Origin: Bacillota bacterium
GTDB lineage: Bacteria; Bacillota; Clostridia; DSM-8532
Length of the DNA: 17,835 nucleotides
Direction of reading: 5' to 3'
Assembly (NCBI GenBank): GCA_023440865.1
Contig: JAEXRM010000107.1
Span: 1 to 17,835, forward strand
Position numbers and translations under genes: made by a program. The notes beneath the pieces were generated by a model that saw only the letters and a program-made list of their open reading frames with translations, searched no databases and was not told the origin of the DNA. Positions 1-6,984 of this stretch are shown piece by piece; positions within the stretch are counted from its first letter, which is position 1, and each line of letters opens with the position of its first letter.

Positions 1-44
1 TCTGGCCGGATGCGTTGGCGGGAAGCGTGGAGGCGGAGGAACAG

Positions 45-78
45 GCAGGAGGCTCCGGGTTGCCCCGGAGCCTCCTGC
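45..78 (-). terminator. Probable terminator hairpin downstream of amt
   Basis: A perfect 15-bp inverted repeat (45-59 with 64-78) closes a four-base loop that reads GCAA on the minus strand, a GNRA tetraloop. It starts 27 bases past the stop codon of the ammonium transporter and faces the right way to end its transcript. The bases after the stem on the minus strand (CTGTTCC) hold few Ts, so this may be a weak intrinsic terminator or a stabilising 3' hairpin. Confidence 0.65.
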
Positions 79-105
79 GCGTGGTGCTTCTTCGTGGCTG
101 GGGGG

Positions 106-1878
106 TCATTCCACGTCCTGCAGGGCGTCGTAGCCTTCTTCGCCCGTGCGGCCCTTCACGACGTTCTCCACGTCGTAGACGAAGATCTTGCCGTCGCCGA
201 TGTTGCCGGTGTAGAGCGCCTTCTTGGCCGTTTCGATGACCGTACGGACCGGAACCTTGCTCACGACGATTTCAACCTTCACCTTCGGCAGCAGGTTCGT
301 CTCGTACTCGACGCCACGGTAGTACTCGACATGTCCGCCCTGGGCGCCGTAGCCCAGCACGTTGGTGACGGTCATGCCGGTGATGCCGATCTTGTCCATC
401 GCCGCCTTGAGGGTCTCGAACCGCCCCTGCTTGGTGATGATTTCGATCTTGGTCATCTTGATGCCGCCGGCGGGGCGCTCCACGGCGATCTTGGGCGCCA
501 CCTCGACCGGTACGGCCGTTTCGACGGGAATCGAGCCGGTGATGGCGGGACCCTCGATGGCTTCGAGGCGCTCTGGCGAACTGGTGTAGTCGAGGACGGT
601 GAAATCGGGATACGCTTCGTTGCCGTGTTCGCCGATGTCAAGGCCTTCGATTTCCTCCTTGGCGGATACACGCAGCCCGATGGTCTTCTTGATGAGGAAC
701 CAAAGCAGCAGCGACACCGGGAACACGAACAGTGCCGTTGCGCCAGCGCCAAGCGCCTGCTTGCCCAGCAGCGAGAAGCCGCCGCCGTAGAACAGGCCGT
801 TCTCGGTTGTGATGCCGGCGACCCCGCTCTTGGCGAAGAGGCCGATCGAGAGGGTGCCAAGCACGCCATGGACCAGATGGACGGCGAGCGCGCCGACCGG
901 ATCGTCGAGCTTGCGCTTGTCAAAGAAGATGACCGCCAGAACGACCATCACGCCAGAAATGGCGCCGAGCAGCATGGACACGGGGACACTGACGAAGGCG
1001 CATCCGGGGGTGATCATGACCAGGCCGGCCAGCAGGCCGTTGATGGACATGCCCAGGTCGGGCTTGCCGATGAGCAGCCAGGCTGTGGCCGTGGCGGTCA
1101 GGATGGCCATGATACCGGCGGTGTTGGTGGTGACGAGGATGTGGGAGGCGGCCGTCATGTCGGCTGCCATCGTGGAGCCTGGGTTGAAGCCGAACCAGCC
1201 AAGCCAGAGAACGAAGGCGCCGATGGTCGCAAGGCTCATGTTGTGGCCGGGAATGGGGTGAATCTTGCCGTCCTTGCCGTACTTGCCGATGCGGGGGCCC
1301 AGCACGATGACGCCGGCCAGCGCCGCCCAGCCGCCGATGGAGTGCACCACCGTGCCGCCGGCGAAGTCGAGCATGCCGAGCTTCTGCAGGAAGCCGCCGC
1401 CCCAGATCCAGTGGCCGACGATGGGGTAGATGAACATGGTCAGCAGCAGCGAGAACACGATGAACGAGATGTACTTGATGCGCTCCGCCACGGCGCCGGA
1501 GACGATGGTGGCCGCCGTGCCGCAGAAGACCAGCTGGAAGAAGAACTTGGCCCAGAAGGGAACGCCGGCCCATGAAATGGCGGAGTAGACGCCGATGTAG
1601 GCGTCACCGGTCGCGGGGGAGTTGTCCGCGCCGCTGGCCATGAACAGGCCCTTCATGCCGATGAAGGCGTTGCCGTCACCGAACATCAGGCCCCAGCCCA
1701 GCAGCAGGAAGCCGAGGGAAGAGACGGCAAAGACAATGAAGTTCTTCGACAGGATGTTGACCGTGTTCTTTTGGCGGGCGAAGCCGCTTTCGACAGCGGC
1801 GAAGCCCAGGTTCATGAAGAAGACCAGGGCGCCAGTGACGATGACCCAGATGCTGTCGACGATGACCTTCATTTCCAT
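106..1878 (-). CDS. amt: Ammonium transporter with C-terminal PII signalling domain (Amt-PII fusion)
   Basis: This 590-aa protein should move ammonium across the cytoplasmic membrane and carry its own PII nitrogen sensor. Residues about 1-415 are an Amt/Rh channel. Both pore histidines are visible, in the segments VVHSIGG and AVHLVHGVLG. A linker of about 60 residues, rich in Pro/Val/Ala, leads to a full PII (GlnB/GlnK) domain at residues 475-590. In it the T-loop reads YYRGVEYETNLLPK, and the tyrosine falls at position 51 of the domain, the classical uridylylation site. The C-terminal GNIGDGKIFV and RTGEEG motifs are also present. The start was placed at the ATG at 1878 because GAAGGG lies 8 bases upstream; the open frame runs further up to 2040, but that part crosses the promoter and leader terminator. 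Free-standing PII usually plugs Amt in trans; here regulation would be in cis. Amt-PII fusions are known in some bacteria. Assignment is secure. Confidence 0.95.
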   Translation of the reverse strand: MEMKVIVDSIWVIVTGALVFFMNLGFAAVESGFARQKNTVNILSKNFIVFAVSSLGFLLLGWGLMFGDGNAFIGMKGLFMASGADNSPATGDAYIGVYSAISWAGVPFWAKFFFQLVFCGTAATIVSGAVAERIKYISFIVFSLLLTMFIYPIVGHWIWGGGFLQKLGMLDFAGGTVVHSIGGWAALAGVIVLGPRIGKYGKDGKIHPIPGHNMSLATIGAFVLWLGWFGFNPGSTMAADMTAASHILVTTNTAGIMAILTATATAWLLIGKPDLGMSINGLLAGLVMITPGCAFVSVPVSMLLGAISGVMVVLAVIFFDKRKLDDPVGALAVHLVHGVLGTLSIGLFAKSGVAGITTENGLFYGGGFSLLGKQALGAGATALFVFPVSLLLWFLIKKTIGLRVSAKEEIEGLDIGEHGNEAYPDFTVLDYTSSPERLEAIEGPAITGSIPVETAVPVEVAPKIAVERPAGGIKMTKIEIITKQGRFETLKAAMDKIGITGMTVTNVLGYGAQGGHVEYYRGVEYETNLLPKVKVEIVVSKVPVRTVIETAKKALYTGNIGDGKIFVYDVENVVKGRTGEEGYDALQDVE

Positions 1879-1933
1879 GTGTGCATCCCTTCTTTCCCAC
1901 GTGTTGCGCGTCCCCTCCAAGGCATGCAACGAA

Positions 1934-1968
1934 AAAGGCGCCGATTCCCAGAAGGAATCGGCGCCTTT
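1934..1968 (-). terminator. Intrinsic terminator inside the amt leader (attenuator candidate)
   Basis: A perfect 15-bp stem (1934-1948 with 1954-1968) with a five-base loop is followed on the minus strand by five Ts. It lies between the predicted amt promoter and the amt start codon. No upstream minus-strand gene exists for it to terminate, because the next gene is divergent. The simplest reading is a transcription attenuator. On the plus strand only three Ts follow the stem, so the minus orientation fits better. No known riboswitch or ANTAR-type hairpin pair could be recognised in the short leader before it. Confidence 0.75.
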
Positions 1969-2011
1969 GCCATGACATGCTGTGAAAGGGGAACTTGCAT
2001 TTGATGATCGT

Positions 2012-2040
2012 ATTGTATCGAGGTTGCCGGATAAATGCAA
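2012..2040 (-). promoter_or_regulatory. Sigma-A type promoter of amt
   Basis: On the minus strand TTGCAT (2040-2035) and TACAAT (2017-2012) are separated by 17 bases. This predicts a start near 2005 and a leader of about 125 bases that contains the intrinsic terminator at 1934-1968. Confidence 0.65.
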
Positions 2041-2092
2041 GATAGAAATTGTGAAACTGCATATAGTTCGTTGAATTTTCGATTTGTGTCAG

Positions 2093-2115
2093 AATGGCGG
2101 GCTCAGACCGCCATT
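2093..2115. repeat. 8-bp perfect inverted repeat between divergent promoters
   Basis: AATGGCGG (2093-2100) and CCGCCATT (2108-2115) flank a 7-base spacer, followed on the plus strand by further Ts. It lies upstream of both the amt promoter and the padR promoter, so it is not a terminator for a gene seen here. It could be a protein-binding site for nitrogen or other control of amt, or a plus-strand stop for stray transcripts. Confidence 0.4.
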
Positions 2116-2191
2116 TTGTATGCAATTTGGCGAAAAGATGAGGAAAATCGCCATCGTCTCCTATGCAATCCAAAGGCACGATATCAGGCTA

Positions 2192-2221
2192 TTGACAATA
2201 GTGTGTGATACACAGTATAAT
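2192..2221 (+). promoter_or_regulatory. Consensus promoter of the padR operon with overlapping palindromic operator
   Basis: TTGACA (2192-2197) and TATAAT (2216-2221) are perfect consensus boxes with an 18-base spacer. An imperfect palindrome fills the spacer and enters the -10 box (2198-2218, core TGTGT-GAT-ACACA, 8 of 10 positions paired). PadR proteins commonly repress their own promoters through such dyads with TGT/ACA half-sites, so autorepression is inferred. Ligand and affinity cannot be judged. Confidence 0.75.
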
Positions 2222-2255
2222 GAAATCATCAACAATGTGAGAAAGTGGTGATGAC

Positions 2256-2591
2256 ATGGAACCCTCTCTCGTCGACACGCTGACGCAGGAATTGCGCCGC
2301 GGCACATTGACGCTCTGCGTCCTGGGAGCCCTGCGGGAGCCGCTCTACGGATACCTGCTGCAGCAACGGCTGGCGGAGGCGGGTGTCGCCATTGAGCAGA
2401 ACACGCTGTATCCGCTGCTGCGCAGGCTCGAGAAACAGGCGCTGCTCGACAGCAGCTGGAACATCGAGGAGTCGCGCCCGCGCCGCTACTATCGCATCAA
2501 TGCCCTGGGCGAGCAGACCCTGCGGGAGCTGACAGCCGCATGGCGTGACATGAACGACGCGGTGCTTGCCATCATCCGAAAGGAGGCATGA
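2256..2591 (+). CDS. PadR-family transcriptional regulator
   Basis: A 111-aa winged-helix DNA-binding protein of the small PadR (subfamily 2) type. The N-terminal helix-turn-helix covers roughly residues 15-75, with the family pattern GxLTLCVLGAL followed by YGYLLQQRL and the recognition-helix segment NTLYPLLRRLEKQALL. The wing contains RPRRYYRI, and a short C-terminal helix should mediate dimerisation. The start ATG at 2256 follows a GGTG ribosome site 5 bases upstream. The gene overlaps the next one near its stop codon, the usual arrangement for PadR regulators that control a membrane protein with a HAAS domain. It probably represses its own consensus promoter. Confidence 0.93.
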   Translation: MEPSLVDTLTQELRRGTLTLCVLGALREPLYGYLLQQRLAEAGVAIEQNTLYPLLRRLEKQALLDSSWNIEESRPRRYYRINALGEQTLRELTAAWRDMNDAVLAIIRKEA

Positions 2592-2593
2592 AC

Positions 2594-3691
2594 ATGATGA
2601 ACGAACTGGTTGAGCGCTATTTGCACGCAGTGGGTCGCCATTTGCCTGAGAAAGGCCGCGAAGACATCCTCCGCGAGCTGGAGTCCGACATCCAGGAACG
2701 CTTGGACTGCATGAGAGAGGGGGAAGCGACACCCCTGCCTGGCGTGGAAGGGGAGGCGCCGGCTGGTGGAGGTGCCTGCGCCGATGAAGCCGCAGGTGAA
2801 CGGAAGCGGCTGGAGGCACTGTTGCTCGAATTCGGGGAACCTGCAGAGGTGGGACGGCGATACGGTGGCCGGGCGGAATGCCTGATCGGAGCCGATCTGT
2901 ATGGGATTTACGGCAAGGTGCTGCGCCTTGTGCTTGTCATCGGACTGAGTGTGCTGTCTTTCGTCCACCTGGTCAGTCTGGTGTTCACACCCGTTGATGT
3001 GGCAGGCTTGATCGGACTGTTCCGCGATTGGATCGCCGCACTTGCCCAGGGAGCCATGTCGATCTTTGCCACGGTGACGCTATCCTTTGCCATCGCGGAG
3101 CGGGTGATGCGCAGACAGGGGGACGACCCTTCCGATGCTGCGGCCGGGTGGAAGCCCGACGATCTGCCGCCCGTGCCGTCATCTGTCGACCGCATCAAGC
3201 CTGCGGGCCTGATCGCCGGCATCCTGTTCAGCCTGTTCTTTGCCGGTGTGCTGCTGCTGCGCCGGAGTGACATCGGCATCATCCTGCGGTTCACGGATGG
3301 CGGGAAGCCGGCATTGATCCCCATTTTCAACGAGCAAACGGTCGACGCGTTCCTGTGGGTGTTCATCACACTGCTTGCACTCTCCGTGGTCAATGGTCTG
3401 TGGAAGCTGATTTCCGGCAGATTCACCCCGCCGACGCGCATCTTGTCCGCATTGCTTTCCTTTGCCTGGGCGGCGGTGACGCTTGCCGCGCTCAACCAGC
3501 CCGAGCTGCTTGATCCGAGCCGCGGCCTGCAGGCGATGCTGCCCGCCGGACAGACGGAAAACCTGCTTGTCGCCCTGCGCCTGAGCCTTCGCATCACCTC
3601 GTTCGCCATTGCCATCCCCTGCATGGTGGAGGGTGTGCAGCACCTGCTGCGGATGACGTCACCCGCCCGGCGCGGCGGTCGTGGCGGATGA
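2594..3691 (+). CDS. HAAS-domain multi-pass membrane protein, partner of PadR
   Basis: A 365-aa protein. Residues 1-90 look like the HAAS signalling domain found next to PadR regulators: the helical ERYLHAVGRHLPEKGREDIL stretch, the ELESDIQERL motif, and LLEFGEPAEVGRRY. The rest holds about six hydrophobic segments in three pairs, with a charged Arg/Gly tail (RRGGRGG). Three ATGs are possible (2588, 2594, 2597). The strong AGGAGG at 2581-2586 sits 7 bases before 2594, so that one was chosen; 2588 would be only one base from it and would overlap the padR stop. Function is unknown. In PadR-HAAS pairs the membrane protein is thought to respond to envelope or drug stress, but nothing here identifies the signal. 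Confidence 0.88.
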   Translation: MMNELVERYLHAVGRHLPEKGREDILRELESDIQERLDCMREGEATPLPGVEGEAPAGGGACADEAAGERKRLEALLLEFGEPAEVGRRYGGRAECLIGADLYGIYGKVLRLVLVIGLSVLSFVHLVSLVFTPVDVAGLIGLFRDWIAALAQGAMSIFATVTLSFAIAERVMRRQGDDPSDAAAGWKPDDLPPVPSSVDRIKPAGLIAGILFSLFFAGVLLLRRSDIGIILRFTDGGKPALIPIFNEQTVDAFLWVFITLLALSVVNGLWKLISGRFTPPTRILSALLSFAWAAVTLAALNQPELLDPSRGLQAMLPAGQTENLLVALRLSLRITSFAIAIPCMVEGVQHLLRMTSPARRGGRGG

Positions 3692-3821
3692 GGGCGCGAA
3701 CTCCTTGCCGGGCTCGCTTCGGATGGTTGTGCATGTTGGTGGAGAAACCCCGTAAGAAATGGGTAAGTATCCGCGTAATGCGCACACCCATCTGACGCGT
3801 TTGAACAGTGGGGCTTCAGAC

Positions 3822-5897
3822 ATGACGAAGGCGGAACGACAAGCGTATGGACAAGAGAAAATCCGTACCGGCTTGCCCCAGCTGCGGGTCATCTTCTTCC
3901 TGTGCGGCCTGTTGTACGGAATGTTCGCATTTCTCGACACCCTGCTCATCGACGCATACCTGGGTGTTTTTCTTGTGATCCGCTTCGCCGTCGTCATCCC
4001 CATGACAATCATCTACCTGTTGTGGACGCTGCATCCCAGCTTCATCCGTCTGGCCGGCGCGCTCACGTTCATCCTCATGGAAGCCGGCGGACTCGGCATC
4101 GCCATCATGCTGGTGCTGTATCCGGACAATTTCAGCTATTACGGGGGCTTGTTCCTCGTGATCTTCACCGGTTACTTCCTGGCGAAACAGAACACTGTTC
4201 CCGCGGCGGTCGGCGGCTTTCTGACGGTTGCGCTGTATCTGGCCGCCAGCCTGGTCCGCCATGGCCGCCTGGTGACGGAGGCGCTGCTGGCGACGGCTTT
4301 CTATGCCGGCGCGAATGCCATCGGCGTTTTCGGGAACAGGCAGCTGGAGCTGATCGGACGATCACATTTCCTGCAGAAGCGTGAGATCGAACGCCAGAAC
4401 CTGCTGCTGACAGAGCGCGTCCGCGAGCAGCGACATGAGCTCACACAAATCGAAAAGGCCATCGAATCCACACGCGATGCGGTGGCCGTCTGCAATCCGC
4501 AGGGCAGGATCACGTATCGGAATCGCGCCTATGACGCCCTCGTTCTGCCATACGCCCAGGCGGAAGCAGCAGAGGCGCATGCAGGTGAAACGCCGGCCCT
4601 TTATCCGTTCGCGGATATTCTCGGGATGGTTCGCAGCGGCAAAACGTGGGAGGGGGAACGGACCCTGTCGGCGGCAGGCCAGCCTGACAGGGTGCTGCTG
4701 GTGCAGGCCGATGCGGTGCGTGATGAGCATGACGGGATCATGGGCATCGTGACGACCTGCAGGGATATCACCGAACGCAAGGATGCGGAAGAGAAGATGC
4801 GTTTCCTGAGCCTGCACGATACGCTGACCGGACTGTACAACCGCACCTGGTTTGACGACCAGCTTCACCGGCTCGACCGGAACCGCCAGCTGCCGCTGAG
4901 CCTGATCATGGCCGATCTCAACGGATTGAAGCTGATCAACGATACGTACGGGCATGCCGTCGGTGACCGCTTTCTTCAGAAATCGGCCGACATGCTCCTT
5001 CAGGCATGCCGGGGAGAGGATGTGATCGCGCGGTGGGGAGGCGACGAGTTCGTCGTCCTGCTGCCGCAGACCCCGCTTGCCCATGCGGCCCTGGTTGCGG
5101 AGCGCATCGCTTCGGCTTGCAGGGACACCTTGTTTGAAGGCATCCCGATCTCCGTCGCATTGGGCGTCGCCAGCAAGGAGTCGGAGGACGAGCCTGTGTC
5201 CGCCATCCTCCAAACGGCAGAGGACCGCATGTACAAGCAAAAGCTGACGGAGAGCCGCAGCCACAAGAGCGCCGTTTTGAACGCCCTGCGCAACACGCTG
5301 CAGGAGAAGAGCTTCGAGACCGATGCGCATGCCGGCAACATGCAGGAGGCGGCCCACTATATCGGGAAAAGGCTGGGACTCACACCCGACGAGATGTCCC
5401 GGCTCGACCTGGTCATCCGCCTGCACGACATCGGCAAGATCAACATGCCCGGCGAGCTGTTGCGGAAGAATGCCCCGCTGACGCCGGAAGAGTGGGACAT
5501 CATGCGGCAGCATCCGGAAATCGGATATCGCATCGCCCGTGCGACCGACGATGTGGCCCACGTGGCCGAGGAGATCCTCTCGCATCATGAACGGTGGGAC
5601 GGCGGCGGCTATCCCCGGGGCCTCAAGGGGAAGGAGATCTCCCTGCTGGCCCGCATCACGACGCTGGTCGATTCTTACGAGGTGATGCGCAACGGTCGGC
5701 CGTACAAGGCGCCGATGACCGTCGAGGCGATTCGGAACGAGATCCGCGCCTGCGCCGGCCGGCAGTTCGATCCGGAGATCGTGGCCTTGTTCCTGGAATG
5801 GCCCGGTTGGGATGCCGATGCGTCGGATCCCGATGCCCTTCACCGCATGGAAGCCGGCATGGCAGACCTCACCGGTACACCATCTCCACCAGATTGA
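3822..5897 (+). CDS. Membrane-bound PAS-GGDEF-HD-GYP cyclic-di-GMP protein
   Basis: A 691-aa protein with both making and breaking modules for cyclic-di-GMP. Residues 20-170 hold about six membrane segments (a MASE-like input). A coiled coil at 180-215 leads to a PAS domain (about 208-320, ending CRDITERK). The GGDEF domain is at 325-475 with an intact RWGGDEF (GGDEF at 406-410) and an RxxD inhibitory site, RGED at 397-400, exactly five residues before it. The HD-GYP domain is at 495-660 with RLHDIGKI (H535, D536) and HHERWDGGGYP (588-598). Both catalytic signatures look intact, so the protein may be bifunctional. The start at 3822 has GTGGGG 8 bases upstream. A longer start at 3759 is possible (GGAG 14 bases upstream), but that extension has fewer G/C third positions than the body. 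Its 3' end overlaps the convergent acetyltransferase by 29 bp. Confidence 0.93.
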   Translation: MTKAERQAYGQEKIRTGLPQLRVIFFLCGLLYGMFAFLDTLLIDAYLGVFLVIRFAVVIPMTIIYLLWTLHPSFIRLAGALTFILMEAGGLGIAIMLVLYPDNFSYYGGLFLVIFTGYFLAKQNTVPAAVGGFLTVALYLAASLVRHGRLVTEALLATAFYAGANAIGVFGNRQLELIGRSHFLQKREIERQNLLLTERVREQRHELTQIEKAIESTRDAVAVCNPQGRITYRNRAYDALVLPYAQAEAAEAHAGETPALYPFADILGMVRSGKTWEGERTLSAAGQPDRVLLVQADAVRDEHDGIMGIVTTCRDITERKDAEEKMRFLSLHDTLTGLYNRTWFDDQLHRLDRNRQLPLSLIMADLNGLKLINDTYGHAVGDRFLQKSADMLLQACRGEDVIARWGGDEFVVLLPQTPLAHAALVAERIASACRDTLFEGIPISVALGVASKESEDEPVSAILQTAEDRMYKQKLTESRSHKSAVLNALRNTLQEKSFETDAHAGNMQEAAHYIGKRLGLTPDEMSRLDLVIRLHDIGKINMPGELLRKNAPLTPEEWDIMRQHPEIGYRIARATDDVAHVAEEILSHHERWDGGGYPRGLKGKEISLLARITTLVDSYEVMRNGRPYKAPMTVEAIRNEIRACAGRQFDPEIVALFLEWPGWDADASDPDALHRMEAGMADLTGTPSPPD

Positions 5898-6738
5898 AGG
5901 AAAGCCTGTATCCCATGTCCAGATACAGCTTCAGCGCCGGCAGATTGGTGCCCATGACCGAGAGCGTGGCTATGGACCGGCCCCGTTCCCGCAAGGCGTC
6001 AAAGGCTGTTTCGATGAGCGCGCGGGCCACGTTCTTCCGGCGGAACGCCGGCACGACGAAGATGTTCTCCGTGGCACCGCGTTCCTCTCCCATGTCCCAG
6101 ATCGAGACGGAACCGACAATCTCGTCACCGCTACGGGCAACAAGGCAGCGGAATGCCGGGTTGCCGCTGCGGAAGCGCATCTCCGCCTCGCTGTCCGGCA
6201 CGTCGCTTGCAGCCAGATCGGCCCGGATGTAATCCGCGATGCCGGCATCATCGGTCGTCAGCGGTTCGATGCGCACGCCCGCGGGTAGTGCATGCCGGTT
6301 TGCCGGCTGATTCAGATCATATGCCAGCACCGGTATGAGATGCTCCAGGGAAGCGCCCTTGGACAGGTGGAAGGCCATGCCGGCAAGATCACCGGACTCC
6401 GTGCAGATCCGCAGGATCATGTTTGTTTCCGGATGCGCTGCCCGCACGATGCGGTAGCGGGCCAGAATCGCATCGAGCAGGCGGCTCCTCGCTTCCGCGA
6501 AGGTCTCCGGCGAGGCGTCCGGCTTGATCGACAGACTCAGTTCCGCCTTTCGGAGACCCTTCGGATCGTCGAGGGTCGGCAGGATGAAAAAGCCGATGCC
6601 GAGCAGCGTGTCGCCTTCAAGCGCGCAATAGGCGTTTCCCGGCATGAAGCCGCCATGCCAGCGCAGCTGCAGTCCTGCGAAGCTGTCGAATGCCTCGAGT
6701 GCGGGCAGGTCGTTCGTGTCGAATGGACGGATGGTCAT
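5869..6738 (-). CDS. GNAT-family N-acetyltransferase
   Basis: A 289-aa protein. The C-terminal half (about residues 145-289) is a GNAT acetyl-CoA-dependent acetyltransferase: ACLVARSGDEIVGSVSIWD-like beta strands, then the motif A region IFVVPAFRRKNVARALIETA, then LPALKLYLDMGYR near the end. The usual RxxGxG/A pyrophosphate loop is RRKNVA here, with the first Gly replaced by Asn. The N-terminal half begins MTIRPF and has a second, degenerate GNAT-like layout, as in tandem GNAT proteins. Start at 6738: GGAGG lies 8 bases upstream, while the in-frame ATG at 6753 overlaps that site. Substrate is unknown. The 3' end overlaps the GGDEF-HD-GYP gene tail-to-tail. Confidence 0.9.
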   Translation of the reverse strand: MTIRPFDTNDLPALEAFDSFAGLQLRWHGGFMPGNAYCALEGDTLLGIGFFILPTLDDPKGLRKAELSLSIKPDASPETFAEARSRLLDAILARYRIVRAAHPETNMILRICTESGDLAGMAFHLSKGASLEHLIPVLAYDLNQPANRHALPAGVRIEPLTTDDAGIADYIRADLAASDVPDSEAEMRFRSGNPAFRCLVARSGDEIVGSVSIWDMGEERGATENIFVVPAFRRKNVARALIETAFDALRERGRSIATLSVMGTNLPALKLYLDMGYRLSFNLVEMVYR

Positions 6739-6927
6739 GTGGTGATCCTCCATGCGTTGGCGTGTGCGGGCCATTGCCCGGTCCCGGTTGCCGGCAAGCG
6801 ACTGCCGGGCGGGACAGGCATGCCGCCTTCTGTTATCATCGCATGGCGATCATGCGAGTGCATGCCCGAGAATGACTTGAACCATTTGGGACCGGCACAG
6901 GCAGCCCGATGCGGACACCGGCAGGCG

Positions 6928-6960
6928 GCGCACAGGCAGCGCGCAGGCAGCGCGCAGGCC
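6928..6960. repeat. Three tandem 11-bp repeats
   Basis: Units GCGCACAGGCA (6928-6938), GCGCGCAGGCA (6939-6949) and GCGCGCAGGCC (6950-6960) lie head to tail in the 246-bp gap between the GNAT and CPBP genes, running into the 10-bp palindrome GCAGGCCTGC (6954-6963). They sit just past the stop of the CPBP gene. No function is evident. Apart from these, the gap shows a short CGCATG/CATGCG dyad near 6840 and no gene. Confidence 0.7.
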
Positions 6961-6984
6961 TGCCGGCTTCGGTTCGTGCCCGCC

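Noticed and set aside
10..1575. 521-codon plus-strand open frame opposite amt
   Set aside because: Antisense shadow of a clear Amt-PII gene, produced by GC-rich third positions; His/Asp/Gln-rich low-complexity product without domains.
1881..2010. ANTAR-type double hairpin or known riboswitch in the amt leader
   Set aside because: Loops of the two visible dyads are not six-base loops with A at position 1 and G at position 4, and no conserved riboswitch core was found.
4362..5843. 493-codon minus-strand frame opposite the GGDEF-HD-GYP gene
   Set aside because: Antisense shadow; no ribosome site and no recognisable motif.
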